From: Acidobacteriota bacterium
Lineage (GTDB): Bacteria > Acidobacteriota > Terriglobia > Acidiferrales > UBA7541
Direction of reading: 5' to 3'
Assembly: GCA_003224195.1 (NCBI GenBank)
Contig: QHYP01000051.1
Location: 33,942 to 44,234, forward strand
DNA length: 10,293 nucleotides
Numbering within the stretch: position 1 is the first letter of the stretch; each line of letters starts with the position of its first letter. Made by a program: the position numbers and the translations under genes. The notes under the pieces are model-generated. The model was not told the origin of the DNA. It worked only from the letters and a program-made list of their open reading frames with translations, and made no database searches. Below are positions 1-7,121 of this stretch, piece by piece.

Positions 1-785
1 TCGATAAGCGTCGCGGAGAGCCCATGCAGGCGCGCATCGAGAGGATCAAGCAAGATCAGGCCTTGCTGGGAAAATAGCCGGGCAAAAAGTTTTCCAAAGG
101 CGCTTCCGTAAGTGTCGGCGGCGGTATAACTCTCGCGCAGCATATGCGCCACGGATTCAGCTCCCGGCCCGCTGAGTTTCGTGATCGCCTCCTGAACCAG
201 CGCTTCCACTCGCGGGCCCAAACGGATGCTGCCGACGGGCTTCCCGGATGGCGTCGGCGCGGAGGATTCGCCATCAGGCAACTCGAAGCGCGTGAGCTGA
301 TCTTCATGCAACCAGAGGCATTTGTTCACTTCGGCGACGTCGTGGTCTTCGGTGGCGAGCCAGAAAACAGGTACAGCCGGCACACCCCCGCGCGAAATTT
401 CCCCGGCCACCTCGATTGCCGTCAACGCTTTATAGATCGAATACGCCGGACCCGAGAAAAGGCCCACCTGCTGCCCAGTGACGACGGCGACAGCGCCTTC
501 CTCAAGCCGCTCCAAATTCTTCTGGGTTTCATAGCCCGATCCAAACGCCGTGTTTTGCTCGCGCAGTGTTTCGGCCAGATTCCGCCGCCGCTCGCTAGGA
601 AACTTTACCTTGTGCGCGTAACGCAGCGCCGCGGGCAGGGTTGGCGGATGGGCGAAAAAATTGGCGACCCGGGGGAAATCCTCGACAAACTGGAGAAAGA
701 GCTTGGGCACATGGGGTGTGAGGTCGTAGGGGATTAATTGAGAGGCCATTGGACTGGACATGATACCGGGGCGCGCACAGGCCAT
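1..785 (-). CDS. bshC: Bacillithiol biosynthesis cysteine-adding enzyme BshC, N-terminal half (partial)
   Basis: BshC is assigned to the last step of bacillithiol synthesis, adding cysteine to glucosaminyl-malate in the cytoplasm. About 261 codons are visible before the left edge cuts the gene; the family is roughly 540 residues, so about half is here. Seen directly: VTGQQVGLFSGPAYSIYKA at residues 102-120, the strongest family signature, and FWLATEDHD at 141-149. The reading frame is open throughout. I chose the ATG at 785 because GAGGTG (796-791) sits 5 bases before it. In-frame ATGs at 761 and 749 lack a good ribosome binding site, though the residues from 749 on (MASQLIPYDL) look more like the usual family N-terminus, so the first 12 residues may be an extension or may be untranslated. 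The gene is separated by 248 bases from the upstream aldolase and may have its own promoter. Family assignment is secure; the start is moderately sure. Confidence 0.93.
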   Translation of the reverse strand, partial: MACARPGIMSSPMASQLIPYDLTPHVPKLFLQFVEDFPRVANFFAHPPTLPAALRYAHKVKFPSERRRNLAETLREQNTAFGSGYETQKNLERLEEGAVAVVTGQQVGLFSGPAYSIYKALTAIEVAGEISRGGVPAVPVFWLATEDHDVAEVNKCLWLHEDQLTRFELPDGESSAPTPSGKPVGSIRLGPRVEALVQEAITKLSGPGAESVAHMLRESYTAADTYGSAFGKLFARLFSQQGLILLDPLDARLHGLSATLI

Positions 786-790
786 CAAAT

Positions 791-796
791 CACCTC
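791..796 (-). promoter_or_regulatory. Ribosome binding site deciding the bshC start
   Basis: On the minus strand this reads GAGGTG, five bases before the ATG at 785-783. It is the only strong Shine-Dalgarno match near the three candidate in-frame ATG codons (785, 761, 749), and is the reason for preferring the longest form of BshC. Confidence 0.6.
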
Positions 797-822
797 GCAG
801 TGCCTTTGATTGGATGAGCGGA

Positions 823-842
823 GCACTCAAAAGTCACAGTGC
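823..842. repeat. Imperfect inverted repeat upstream of bshC, CIRCE-like in part
   Basis: GCACT (823-827) and AGTGC (838-842) are exact reverse complements separated by 10 bases. The CIRCE operator bound by HrcA has the same inner arms but 11 bases between them, and its outer bases (TTA/TAA) are not matched here. It lies 38-57 bases upstream of the bshC start, a suitable place for an operator. Function is unproven, and five-base arms can arise by chance. Confidence 0.3.
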
Positions 843-882
843 AATGCTGCGCTCCTGTTGGTTAGACGCAACCCACTCGCAT

Positions 883-896
883 CAGCAAGCTTGCTG
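883..896. repeat. Perfect 14-base palindrome
   Basis: CAGCAAGCTTGCTG is its own reverse complement with no spacer. A spacerless palindrome fits a dimeric DNA-binding protein better than an RNA hairpin, and no run of T follows on either strand, so it is not an intrinsic terminator. It lies about 100 bases upstream of the bshC start. No regulator can be named. Confidence 0.4.
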
Positions 897-1007
897 GCGC
901 CGAATCGGGGCCGTGTCCCTCCGCTAAGAGTGACGACCCTTCTCTTCTGATGACCGGGACGCGACAATCACAGACGTGAAGAATTTCCATCTGAAGTAGA
1001 GCCCTGG

Positions 1008-1032
1008 TTTTCGGAAAGAGGGGGACCGAAAA
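1008..1032 (-). terminator. Hairpin just after the aldolase stop; weak terminator candidate
   Basis: On the minus strand TTTTCGG (1032-1026) pairs with CCGAAAA (1014-1008) around an 11-base loop, starting one base after the stop codon at 1036-1034. The following bases are CCAGGG rather than a T run, so classical Rho-independent termination is doubtful. It could slow 3' exonucleases or be fortuitous. Confidence 0.3.
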
Positions 1033-1033
1033 G

Positions 1034-1939
1034 TCAGGCGCGCGCCGACTCAAAGGACAGAATCGAGGCAAGGCTTTCCCGAATAGCCCGCGCGGCTTCC
1101 CCTTGTGGGCAAATCAACGGCAATCGCGGCTGACCTCCCCGATAGCCGCGATAGTCCATCGCGTATTTGACACCAGCAGCGCCGTGGTCCGACACAACCA
1201 GCTTCGAAATCGGAACCAATGCTTCCTGAAGCCGCCCCGCCCTTTCCTGTTCTCCGCGGCGAAACGTCTCGTATAGTTCCACGCACTGCTCGGGCAAAGC
1301 GTCGGCGAGCGCCAGAATGCCGCCGATGGCGCCGACGCAAAGCGACGCATAAAGGGTGCTTGCGGAGCCGACGAGCATCTGGAACCCGCGCGGCGCAGCG
1401 GCGATGATTTCACCAACTCGTTGCACGTTCCCGGAACTCTCCTTGATGCCAGCGATGTTAGGGTGTTCGGCCAGGGCCACGACCTCACGTGTTTCAAGGG
1501 GGATGCCGGTGAATTGGGGGATTGAGTACAGCAGGACGGGGATGGGTGAAGCGTCCGCGACGCGTCGAAAATGCCCGACGAGCACGTCGGCCTTATATTG
1601 CGGCTTATAGTAGTGCGGAGGTTTCACCAGGACTGCTTCATAGCCCAATTCGGCGGCGCGGCGCGTACGCTCGATTGTTTCCGCCGTCGATTCAGCACCC
1701 GAGCCGGCGATCAGCAGTTTGCCGGGCGCAGCTGCTTCCTTCACCGCCGCCAACACCGGCTCGATCTCCGCCGGGGTGAGCAGAACCGCTTCGCCAGTTG
1801 AGCCGAGTACCACATAGCCCCTTAGACCCGTGCCATTGTAGAGACCGACGTTGTGCTTGAGGTCAGTGAGAGAGACGCAGCCGTCCGCCGAGAACGGCGT
1901 CGTCAGCGGAGCGAAGATTCCTGCGAAGTCCACGGTCAC
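1034..1939 (-). CDS. DHDPS/NAL-superfamily aldolase, most like 4-hydroxy-2-oxoglutarate aldolase (HOGA type)
   Basis: A 301-residue class I (Schiff-base) aldolase of the DapA superfamily, a cytoplasmic (beta/alpha)8 barrel. Visible motifs: GSTGE at 46-50, the general Tyr138 in LLYSIP, and the Schiff-base Lys166 in GIKES. True DapA has Y-N-V-P-S-R-T-G after the tyrosine, and its arginine holds the substrate carboxylate. Here the stretch is YSIPQFTG, with Phe143 in the arginine position. Human HOGA1 has YSVPANTG, and similarity to it continues in SPIPVLLYS, HPNI.G.K.S.G and the C-terminal MD..GY.GG. Authentic lysine-pathway DapA is therefore unlikely; cleavage of 4-hydroxy-2-oxoglutarate or a related 2-keto acid is a guess from similarity. 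The GTG at 1939 shares GTGA with the carB stop, implying coupled translation. A second GTG at 1933 has GGGAG seven bases upstream and is an equally good start. Confidence 0.85.
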   Translation of the reverse strand: MTVDFAGIFAPLTTPFSADGCVSLTDLKHNVGLYNGTGLRGYVVLGSTGEAVLLTPAEIEPVLAAVKEAAAPGKLLIAGSGAESTAETIERTRRAAELGYEAVLVKPPHYYKPQYKADVLVGHFRRVADASPIPVLLYSIPQFTGIPLETREVVALAEHPNIAGIKESSGNVQRVGEIIAAAPRGFQMLVGSASTLYASLCVGAIGGILALADALPEQCVELYETFRRGEQERAGRLQEALVPISKLVVSDHGAAGVKYAMDYRGYRGGQPRLPLICPQGEAARAIRESLASILSFESARA

Positions 1940-4900
1940 ACTCCCGCCGCTGTTCCTCCCTGAGCAGGAACACGGCCGCGATGAAGATCTTGCAGCGCCG
2001 CGACTTCGCTGCCCTGCTCGAGCAGCGCGTGAATACCGCGCGCAGCGGCGTGCGCTGCGGAAAGCGTCGTGATGCACGGAATATGATAGCGGATGGCGGC
2101 GCGGCGAATCGATTTTTCGTCATAAAACGATTCGCGGCCGAGCGGCGTGTTCACGATCAGGTCGATCTTGCCGGTTTTCACCAGGTCCACGATGTTCGGC
2201 CGGCCTTCATTCACTTTGAAGACGGCCTCAGATTCGACGCCCGCCGTCTGCAAAGCGGCGGCCGTTCCCCGCGTAGCCACGATGCGGAACCCGAGCTCGG
2301 CGAGCTCCTTGCCAACCGATCCGATGTGCCGCTTGTCGCCGTCGTTCACGCTGATGAACACTGTGCCGCCCCGCGGAAGCCGCTGGCCCGCAGCGAGCTG
2401 CGCCTTGGCAAACGCCTGCCCGAATGTCGTGGAAATACCCATGACTTCACCCGTCGAGCGCATCTCGGGTCCAAGAATCGTGTCCACGCCCCGAAATTTG
2501 TCGAACGGGAAAACGGGCGACTTCACGGAGTAGAACTCATGGACGGCGATCTCCGCAACGCCGTTCGCGCGCACCAGCGGAAGATCCATCTCCGCGAGCT
2601 TGCGTCCCACCATGAGCCGCGCCGCAGCCTTCGCAAGCGGCACGCCCGTCGCCTTACTGACGTAGGGCACGGTGCGAGACGCGCGGGGGTTTACCTCGAG
2701 CACGTAAACATGTTCGTGTTGGATGGCGTACTGCACGTTCATCAACCCGACGACCTTCAGAGCCAGGGCGAGCCGCTTCGTATATTCGCGAATCGTGTCC
2801 AGAACGAGCGGCGACAGGCTCACCGGGGGAAGAACACAGGAAGAGTCTCCGGAGTGTACTCCCGCCTCTTCGATGTGCTCCATGATCCCACCAATGACGA
2901 CGTCGGTGCCGTCGGCCAGTGCATCCACATCGACTTCCGTAGCCTCTTCGAGGAATTGGTCGATGAGAACAGGCTTCGCGGGGCCCATTAGCGCCGCCTG
3001 CGCAACATATTCCTGGACGGTGTTGACATCGTAGGCGATCACCATCGCCCTCCCGCCCAGCACGTAGCTGGGCCGCACCAACACAGGAAGCCCGATCTCG
3101 CCGGCCAGGCGGGCGGCCTCCTCCGGCACCAAGGCTGTGGCATTCCGCGGCTGCGGAATGCGCAACTCTTCCAGCAAACGGCCAAAGCGGCGGCGGTCTT
3201 CGGCCAGATCGATGGATTCGGGTGCCGTGCCGATGATCGGCACGCCGTTGCGCTTCAACTCCACGGCGAGGTTCAGCGGCGTCTGGCCCCCAAACTGCAC
3301 GATCACTCCCTGCGGTTTTTCGCGCTCGACGATGGCTAGAACGTCTTCAAGGGTCAGCGGCTCAAAATACAGCCGGTCGGAAGTGTCGTAATCGGTCGAC
3401 ACCGTCTCTGGATTGCAATTGACCATGATGGTCTCGTAGCCGTCCTCATGCAAAGCAAACGACGCGTGGCAGCAGCAGTAGTCGAATTCAATTCCCTGCC
3501 CGATGCGGTTTGGTCCGCTGCCCAGGATCATGATCTTGGGCTTCGCTTGTGGGTCGGCCTCATCTTCTTCTTCGTAAGTCGAATACATATACGGCGTGAA
3601 GGATTCGAACTCAGCCGCGCACGTGTCCACGCGCTTGAACACGGGTGCTACGTTCCACCGCGCGCGCTGCAGCCGCACGGCCGCCGGCGTGGTCTTCCAG
3701 ATCTGCGCAAGCTGCTCATCGCTCGCGCCGTGCCGCTTGACTTCGCGGAGCAGGTCGCGCGAGGCGGTCTCTACGGTAACTCCGGCGGCGCGCTTGTTCA
3801 TGGCCACGATTTCCTGGAGCTGGTGGATGAACCAGGGATCGATTTTCGTCAACTCGCAAACCTCTTCCGCGGGCAAGCCGCGTTCCAGGGCCACAAGCAG
3901 CCAGTGAATCCTGTCCGGCCGAGGCGTAGCAAGCTTTTCGCGCAAGAGCGAAGCGGGTGCTTCGGCGGGCGCGCGCCAGGGAGCATGCGGCTCAAGCGAC
4001 CGAATGCCTTTCTGGAGCGATTCCTTGAACGTCCTCCCGATGGCCATTACTTCGCCGACAGACTTCATCTGTGTGCCCAGAGTGGTGTCCGCTCCGGGGA
4101 ATTTCTCGAATTGCCATTTCGGTATTTTGACGACGACGTAGTCGATCGTAGGCTCAAAGCACGCCGGCGTTTTCTTCGTGATGTCGTTCGGAATCTCATC
4201 AAGCGTCATGCCCACCGCGAGTCGCGCGGCGATCTTCGCAATCGGGAAGCCGGTAGCCTTGCTGGCCAACGCCGAGCTGCGCGAGACGCGCGGGTTCATC
4301 TCGATGACGACCATCCGGCCGTTTTCCGGATTGACTGCGAATTGGACGTTCGACCCGCCGGTTTCCACGCCTACTTCACGCATGATGGCGGCGGCGGCGT
4401 CCCGCATGCGCTGGTATTCCTTGTCCGTCAGCGTCTGCGCCGGAGCGACTGTGATCGAGTCGCCCGTGTGTACGCCCATGGGATCGAAATTTTCTATCGA
4501 GCAGATCACCACGAAGTTGTCGCGGAAATCGCGCATCACCTCGAGCTCGTATTCCTTCCAGCCGAGGACCGACTCTTCAACAAGGGCTTCGTGGACCGGG
4601 CTCAGATCCAACGCGTGGGCCGTGGCTTCGCCGAACTCTTCTTTGTTGTAGGCGATCGAGCCGCCCGTTCCGCCAAGCGTGAACGATGGGCGAATCACCA
4701 GGGGAAAGCCGAGTTGGTCGCACAGGCGCATCGCGTCCTGCGCGTTATTGACCAGCGCCGAGGCGGGTACTTCGAGCCCGATTTTGCGGCACGCGTCTTT
4801 GAACCAGAGCCGGTCCTCGGCAACTTTGATCGCGCGGAGCGACGCGCCGATCAATTCAACCTTGTGTTTTTCCAGGACGCCGCTTTCCGCCAGCTCCACG

Positions 4901-5196
4901 GCGAGATTCAAAGCCGTCTGCCCGCCCACCGTGGGCAACAGGGCGTCGGGCTTTTCCCGTGCGATAATTTCCGCGAGATATTCCTTTGTCAGCGGCTCGA
5001 TGTAGGTGCGGTGAGCCAATTCGGGATCCGTCATGATCGTCGCCGGGTTCGAGTTGACCAGGATGACCTTGTAGCCCTCCGCACGGAGCGCTTTGCATGC
5101 CTGAGCGCCGGAATAGTCGAATTCGCACGCCTGGCCGATGACGATCGGGCCCGACCCGATGATCAGGATCTTCTCGAAGTCTTTCCGCTTCCGCAT
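1936..5196 (-). CDS. carB: Carbamoyl phosphate synthase large subunit CarB
   Basis: CarB uses ammonia delivered by CarA, bicarbonate and two ATP to make carbamoyl phosphate for pyrimidine and arginine synthesis. The gene encodes 1086 residues, normal full length. Order: first synthetase half with ATP-grasp fold (about 1-400; GSGPIVIGQACEFDYSG near the start, RPSFTLGGTGG), an oligomerisation region (about 400-555), a second synthetase half (about 555-935; GSGPNRIGQGIEFDYC, RPSYVLGGRAM), and a C-terminal MGS-like allosteric domain (about 943-1070). Residues aligning with the UMP/IMP contacts of E. coli CarB are present one position later: Ser949, Lys955, Thr975, Thr978 and Lys994, so feedback by UMP is plausible. 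The ATG at 5196 is 22 bases after the carA stop, with only a weak AAGG before it. The C-terminus runs about 14 residues past the E. coli end and overlaps the aldolase start. No lesion is seen. Confidence 0.98.
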   Translation of the reverse strand: MRKRKDFEKILIIGSGPIVIGQACEFDYSGAQACKALRAEGYKVILVNSNPATIMTDPELAHRTYIEPLTKEYLAEIIAREKPDALLPTVGGQTALNLAVELAESGVLEKHKVELIGASLRAIKVAEDRLWFKDACRKIGLEVPASALVNNAQDAMRLCDQLGFPLVIRPSFTLGGTGGSIAYNKEEFGEATAHALDLSPVHEALVEESVLGWKEYELEVMRDFRDNFVVICSIENFDPMGVHTGDSITVAPAQTLTDKEYQRMRDAAAAIMREVGVETGGSNVQFAVNPENGRMVVIEMNPRVSRSSALASKATGFPIAKIAARLAVGMTLDEIPNDITKKTPACFEPTIDYVVVKIPKWQFEKFPGADTTLGTQMKSVGEVMAIGRTFKESLQKGIRSLEPHAPWRAPAEAPASLLREKLATPRPDRIHWLLVALERGLPAEEVCELTKIDPWFIHQLQEIVAMNKRAAGVTVETASRDLLREVKRHGASDEQLAQIWKTTPAAVRLQRARWNVAPVFKRVDTCAAEFESFTPYMYSTYEEEDEADPQAKPKIMILGSGPNRIGQGIEFDYCCCHASFALHEDGYETIMVNCNPETVSTDYDTSDRLYFEPLTLEDVLAIVEREKPQGVIVQFGGQTPLNLAVELKRNGVPIIGTAPESIDLAEDRRRFGRLLEELRIPQPRNATALVPEEAARLAGEIGLPVLVRPSYVLGGRAMVIAYDVNTVQEYVAQAALMGPAKPVLIDQFLEEATEVDVDALADGTDVVIGGIMEHIEEAGVHSGDSSCVLPPVSLSPLVLDTIREYTKRLALALKVVGLMNVQYAIQHEHVYVLEVNPRASRTVPYVSKATGVPLAKAAARLMVGRKLAEMDLPLVRANGVAEIAVHEFYSVKSPVFPFDKFRGVDTILGPEMRSTGEVMGISTTFGQAFAKAQLAAGQRLPRGGTVFISVNDGDKRHIGSVGKELAELGFRIVATRGTAAALQTAGVESEAVFKVNEGRPNIVDLVKTGKIDLIVNTPLGRESFYDEKSIRRAAIRYHIPCITTLSAAHAAARGIHALLEQGSEVAALQDLHRGRVPAQGGTAAGV

Positions 5197-5218
5197 GGAT
5201 GCCTTGTGCGATTCCCGC

Positions 5219-6391
5219 TCACCGGGCCGAGCTGCCCGGCTTCTGAAATTCCTTCATCAGATCAATGAACTGCGCGAACAGATACTGTGAATCGTGTGGC
5301 CCCGGCGAGGCTTCCGGGTGATATTGCACGCTGAAAAGCGGCAGCGACTTATGCCGCATGCCCTCGTTGGTGTGGTCGTTCAAGTTCTCGTGTGTGATCT
5401 CCACTTCTTTCCCCGGCAATGAATCCGGATCGACGGCAAAGCCGTGGTTCTGAGCGGTAATTTCCACCTGATCAGTCAGCAGGTTCTTCACCGGATGATT
5501 CGAGCCATGATGGCCGAACTTCAGCTTGAACGTCTTGCCTCCGAGCGCGAGGCCGCAAAGTTGATGCCCCAGGCAGATGCCGAATATCGGTACGCGCCCC
5601 GCCAGCTTGCGAATCGTTTCGACGGCGTAATTGACCGGCTCCGGATCGCCCGGTCCATTGGACAGAAAAACCCCGTGGGGCTTGAGCGACAGAACGTCCT
5701 CGGCCGAAGTCTGGGCGGGAACGACCTTCACGTCGCAGTGATGATCGACCAGCAAGCGCAGGATGTTTTGCTTGATGCCGAAATCGTAGGCCGCCACGCG
5801 GAACCGCGGCGCGTCGTCCTCATCGTTCGTACCGCCCATCTGCTCCGACCAGGGCGAAGTCGCAAGTTCGATCGAGCCACTCTCCCATTCGTACGGCTCG
5901 CGGCACGTCACGCGGCTCGCCAGCTCTTGCCCTGCCATGGGCGACGATTGTTTGGCCTCAAAGATACACTGCTCGGCTGTCGTTCCGTCCGTGGCCACGA
6001 TGCCGCGCAAAGCGCCGACATTTCGTATGTGCCGCACCAGGGCGCGCGTATCGATATCCCAGATGACGGGGATTTTGTGCCGGTTGAGGTAGAGCTGCGC
6101 CGATTCCGCGGAACGCCAACTGGAGGCCACCGAGGAAAACTCACGCACAATCAACGACTCGATGTACGGCCTCGCAGATTCCTGGTCGTCCAGATTTGCG
6201 CCCACGTTTCCGATGTGCGGATACGTAAGACAAACGATCTGTCCCGCATAGCTGGGGTCGGTGAAAACTTCTTGGTATCCGGTGAGGCTGGTATTAAAAA
6301 CGACTTCGCCGCAGCGGCGCGTGATCGCGCCCGCCGCGCGGCCGTTAAAGACGCGCCCGTCTTCCAGCCCGAGTATGGCTGGTCGGTGCAA
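5219..6391 (-). CDS. carA: Carbamoyl phosphate synthase small subunit CarA (glutaminase)
   Basis: CarA hydrolyses glutamine and channels ammonia to CarB. The 390-residue form has the CarA-specific N-terminal domain (GEVVFNTSLTGYQE at 28-41, DPSYAGQIV, TYPHIGNVG) and a class I glutamine amidotransferase domain from about residue 197. The nucleophile is Cys273 in GICLGHQ, and His358 and Glu360 lie in QYHPEASPGPHD, so the triad is complete. lepB ends 30 bases upstream and carB starts 22 bases downstream. The start is unusual: no ATG or GTG is available before the conserved N-terminus, and an in-frame TGA lies just upstream. The coordinates use TTG at 6391, but a CTG at 6403 has a near-perfect AAGGAGGA four bases before it and would add four residues. 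Family identity is certain; the first codon is not. Confidence 0.97.
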   Translation of the reverse strand: MHRPAILGLEDGRVFNGRAAGAITRRCGEVVFNTSLTGYQEVFTDPSYAGQIVCLTYPHIGNVGANLDDQESARPYIESLIVREFSSVASSWRSAESAQLYLNRHKIPVIWDIDTRALVRHIRNVGALRGIVATDGTTAEQCIFEAKQSSPMAGQELASRVTCREPYEWESGSIELATSPWSEQMGGTNDEDDAPRFRVAAYDFGIKQNILRLLVDHHCDVKVVPAQTSAEDVLSLKPHGVFLSNGPGDPEPVNYAVETIRKLAGRVPIFGICLGHQLCGLALGGKTFKLKFGHHGSNHPVKNLLTDQVEITAQNHGFAVDPDSLPGKEVEITHENLNDHTNEGMRHKSLPLFSVQYHPEASPGPHDSQYLFAQFIDLMKEFQKPGSSAR

Positions 6392-6407
6392 AACCTCGGT
6401 CAGTGCG

Positions 6408-6415
6408 TCCTCCTT
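6408..6415 (-). promoter_or_regulatory. Strong ribosome binding site upstream of carA
   Basis: Minus strand AAGGAGGA, in the gap between the lepB stop and carA. It is 4 bases from a CTG (6403-6401) in frame with carA and 16 bases from the TTG at 6391. The usual spacing is 5-9 bases, so the site favours CTG as the actual initiation codon, or else serves TTG inefficiently. Confidence 0.6.
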
Positions 6416-6421
6416 GGCTGG

Positions 6422-7048
6422 TCATTTGGTTTGCGCGTTCGCCGTGGAACTGTTCCCTGTCAGCGACCCGAAGTGATCGACGGGCCAATAAGCGAACACC
6501 GCCCGGCCGTAAATATAGCGGTGCGCCACCGGCCCGAACACTCGCGAATCATTCGAGCTGATGCGGTGATCTCCCATGACGAAGTAGTGGTCCACCGGGA
6601 CCCGGACAGGGCCGTAATCGGTCGCGTCCTCGTATTGTGACGGCACGTAAGACTCTGTCAGATGCGTGCCGTTCACGTACACCTGTCCTTGCCGAATTTC
6701 CACCAATTCGCCGGGCAAGCCGATCACACGCTTGATGAACGACTTGGAACGGTCAAGAGGGTACCAGAAAACGACCACGTCCCCGCGCTCGATCGGCTCA
6801 AAGCGGTACACAAATTTATTGATGAAGATGCGCTCCTGGTCGGAAAGAAGCGGCGCCATGCTCGTGCCTTCGACCTTCACCGGTTGATAGAGGAAGACGA
6901 TGATGACGAGGGCGAGACCTATGGCGAGGAGCAGGTCGCGTGCCCAAACGCGGATTTCGCTGCGCACGCTGGACGACGAAGAAGCCGCTGGCGCAGGAGA
7001 GCCGCCGCCGGCAGAGGGAAACAAGTCTCTTTCGTCCCGGTTTTCCAT
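6422..7048 (-). CDS. lepB: Signal peptidase I LepB
   Basis: Type I signal peptidase, a membrane-anchored serine protease that cuts signal peptides from exported proteins. The 208-residue form has a polar Ser/Ala/Gly-rich N-terminus (1-30), one membrane segment (about 38-54, LLLAIGLALVIIVFLY) and the S26 catalytic domain outside the membrane. Catalytic Ser63 is in GTSMAPLL, the general-base Lys106 in FIKRVIGLPGE, and the box E motif GDHRISSNDSR covers 159-169, so all diagnostic boxes are present. I chose ATG at 7048 (MENRDERDLF) because the open frame further upstream gives a low-complexity, Arg-rich stretch unlike the family. The Shine-Dalgarno there is weak (TTAGG touching the ATG). The gene comes first in the apparent lepB-carA-carB-aldolase cluster. 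The pairing of lepB with carAB has no evident metabolic logic. Confidence 0.96.
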   Translation of the reverse strand: MENRDERDLFPSAGGGSPAPAASSSSSVRSEIRVWARDLLLAIGLALVIIVFLYQPVKVEGTSMAPLLSDQERIFINKFVYRFEPIERGDVVVFWYPLDRSKSFIKRVIGLPGELVEIRQGQVYVNGTHLTESYVPSQYEDATDYGPVRVPVDHYFVMGDHRISSNDSRVFGPVAHRYIYGRAVFAYWPVDHFGSLTGNSSTANAQTK

Positions 7049-7069
7049 CCTAATCGTGTGCTCTGTAAG

Positions 7070-7075
7070 TTTATA
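7070..7075 (-). promoter_or_regulatory. Possible -10 box for lepB-carAB
   Basis: The minus strand reads TATAAA, five of six matches to TATAAT, inside an otherwise GC-rich stretch and about 22 bases before the lepB ATG. No recognisable -35 hexamer occurs 16-18 bases upstream (TGGCGC is found there), so this is only a weak candidate. Confidence 0.2.
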
Positions 7076-7121
7076 ACACGCCCGCTGCGCCTGCGCCACT
7101 CGTTGTGAGGTGCCGCATTCG

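Larger units (their letters stand above)
786..1033. other. Intergenic region between the aldolase gene and bshC
   Basis: This 248-base gap has no convincing gene on either strand. It holds a hairpin just after the aldolase stop (1008-1032), a perfect 14-base palindrome (883-896) and an imperfect inverted repeat (823-842) shortly upstream of bshC. A promoter for bshC would be expected here on the minus strand, but I found no pair of -35 and -10 boxes good enough to place it. Confidence 0.7.

Noticed and set aside
144..737. A 197-codon open frame on the plus strand near the left edge
   Set aside because: The opposite strand encodes the unmistakable BshC N-terminus (VTGQQVGLFSGPAY) in one continuous frame, so this is its shadow.
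862..1071. A 69-codon minus-strand frame in the gap before bshC
   Set aside because: It starts inside the aldolase gene in another frame, has no ribosome binding site and no family resemblance.
1940..2077. A 46-residue N-terminal extension of the aldolase from ATG 2077
   Set aside because: It overlaps the carB C-terminus and is Arg/Ser-rich, unlike the family; the GTG at 1939 or 1933 places the normal N-terminus DFAGIFAPLTTPF at the start.
1981..2991. A 336-codon open frame on the plus strand opposite carB
   Set aside because: It is antisense to the conserved C-terminal half of CarB, with no domain or ribosome binding site to support it.
3448..5268. A 606-codon open frame on the plus strand opposite carB
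   Set aside because: It lies entirely antisense to carB and the carA end, has an Arg/Asp/His-rich composition with no recognisable domain, and is the kind of long antisense frame that GC-rich coding DNA produces.
5444..6640. A 398-codon open frame on the plus strand opposite carA and lepB
   Set aside because: It spans two well-supported minus-strand genes, matches no family, and its composition is that of a reverse-frame shadow.
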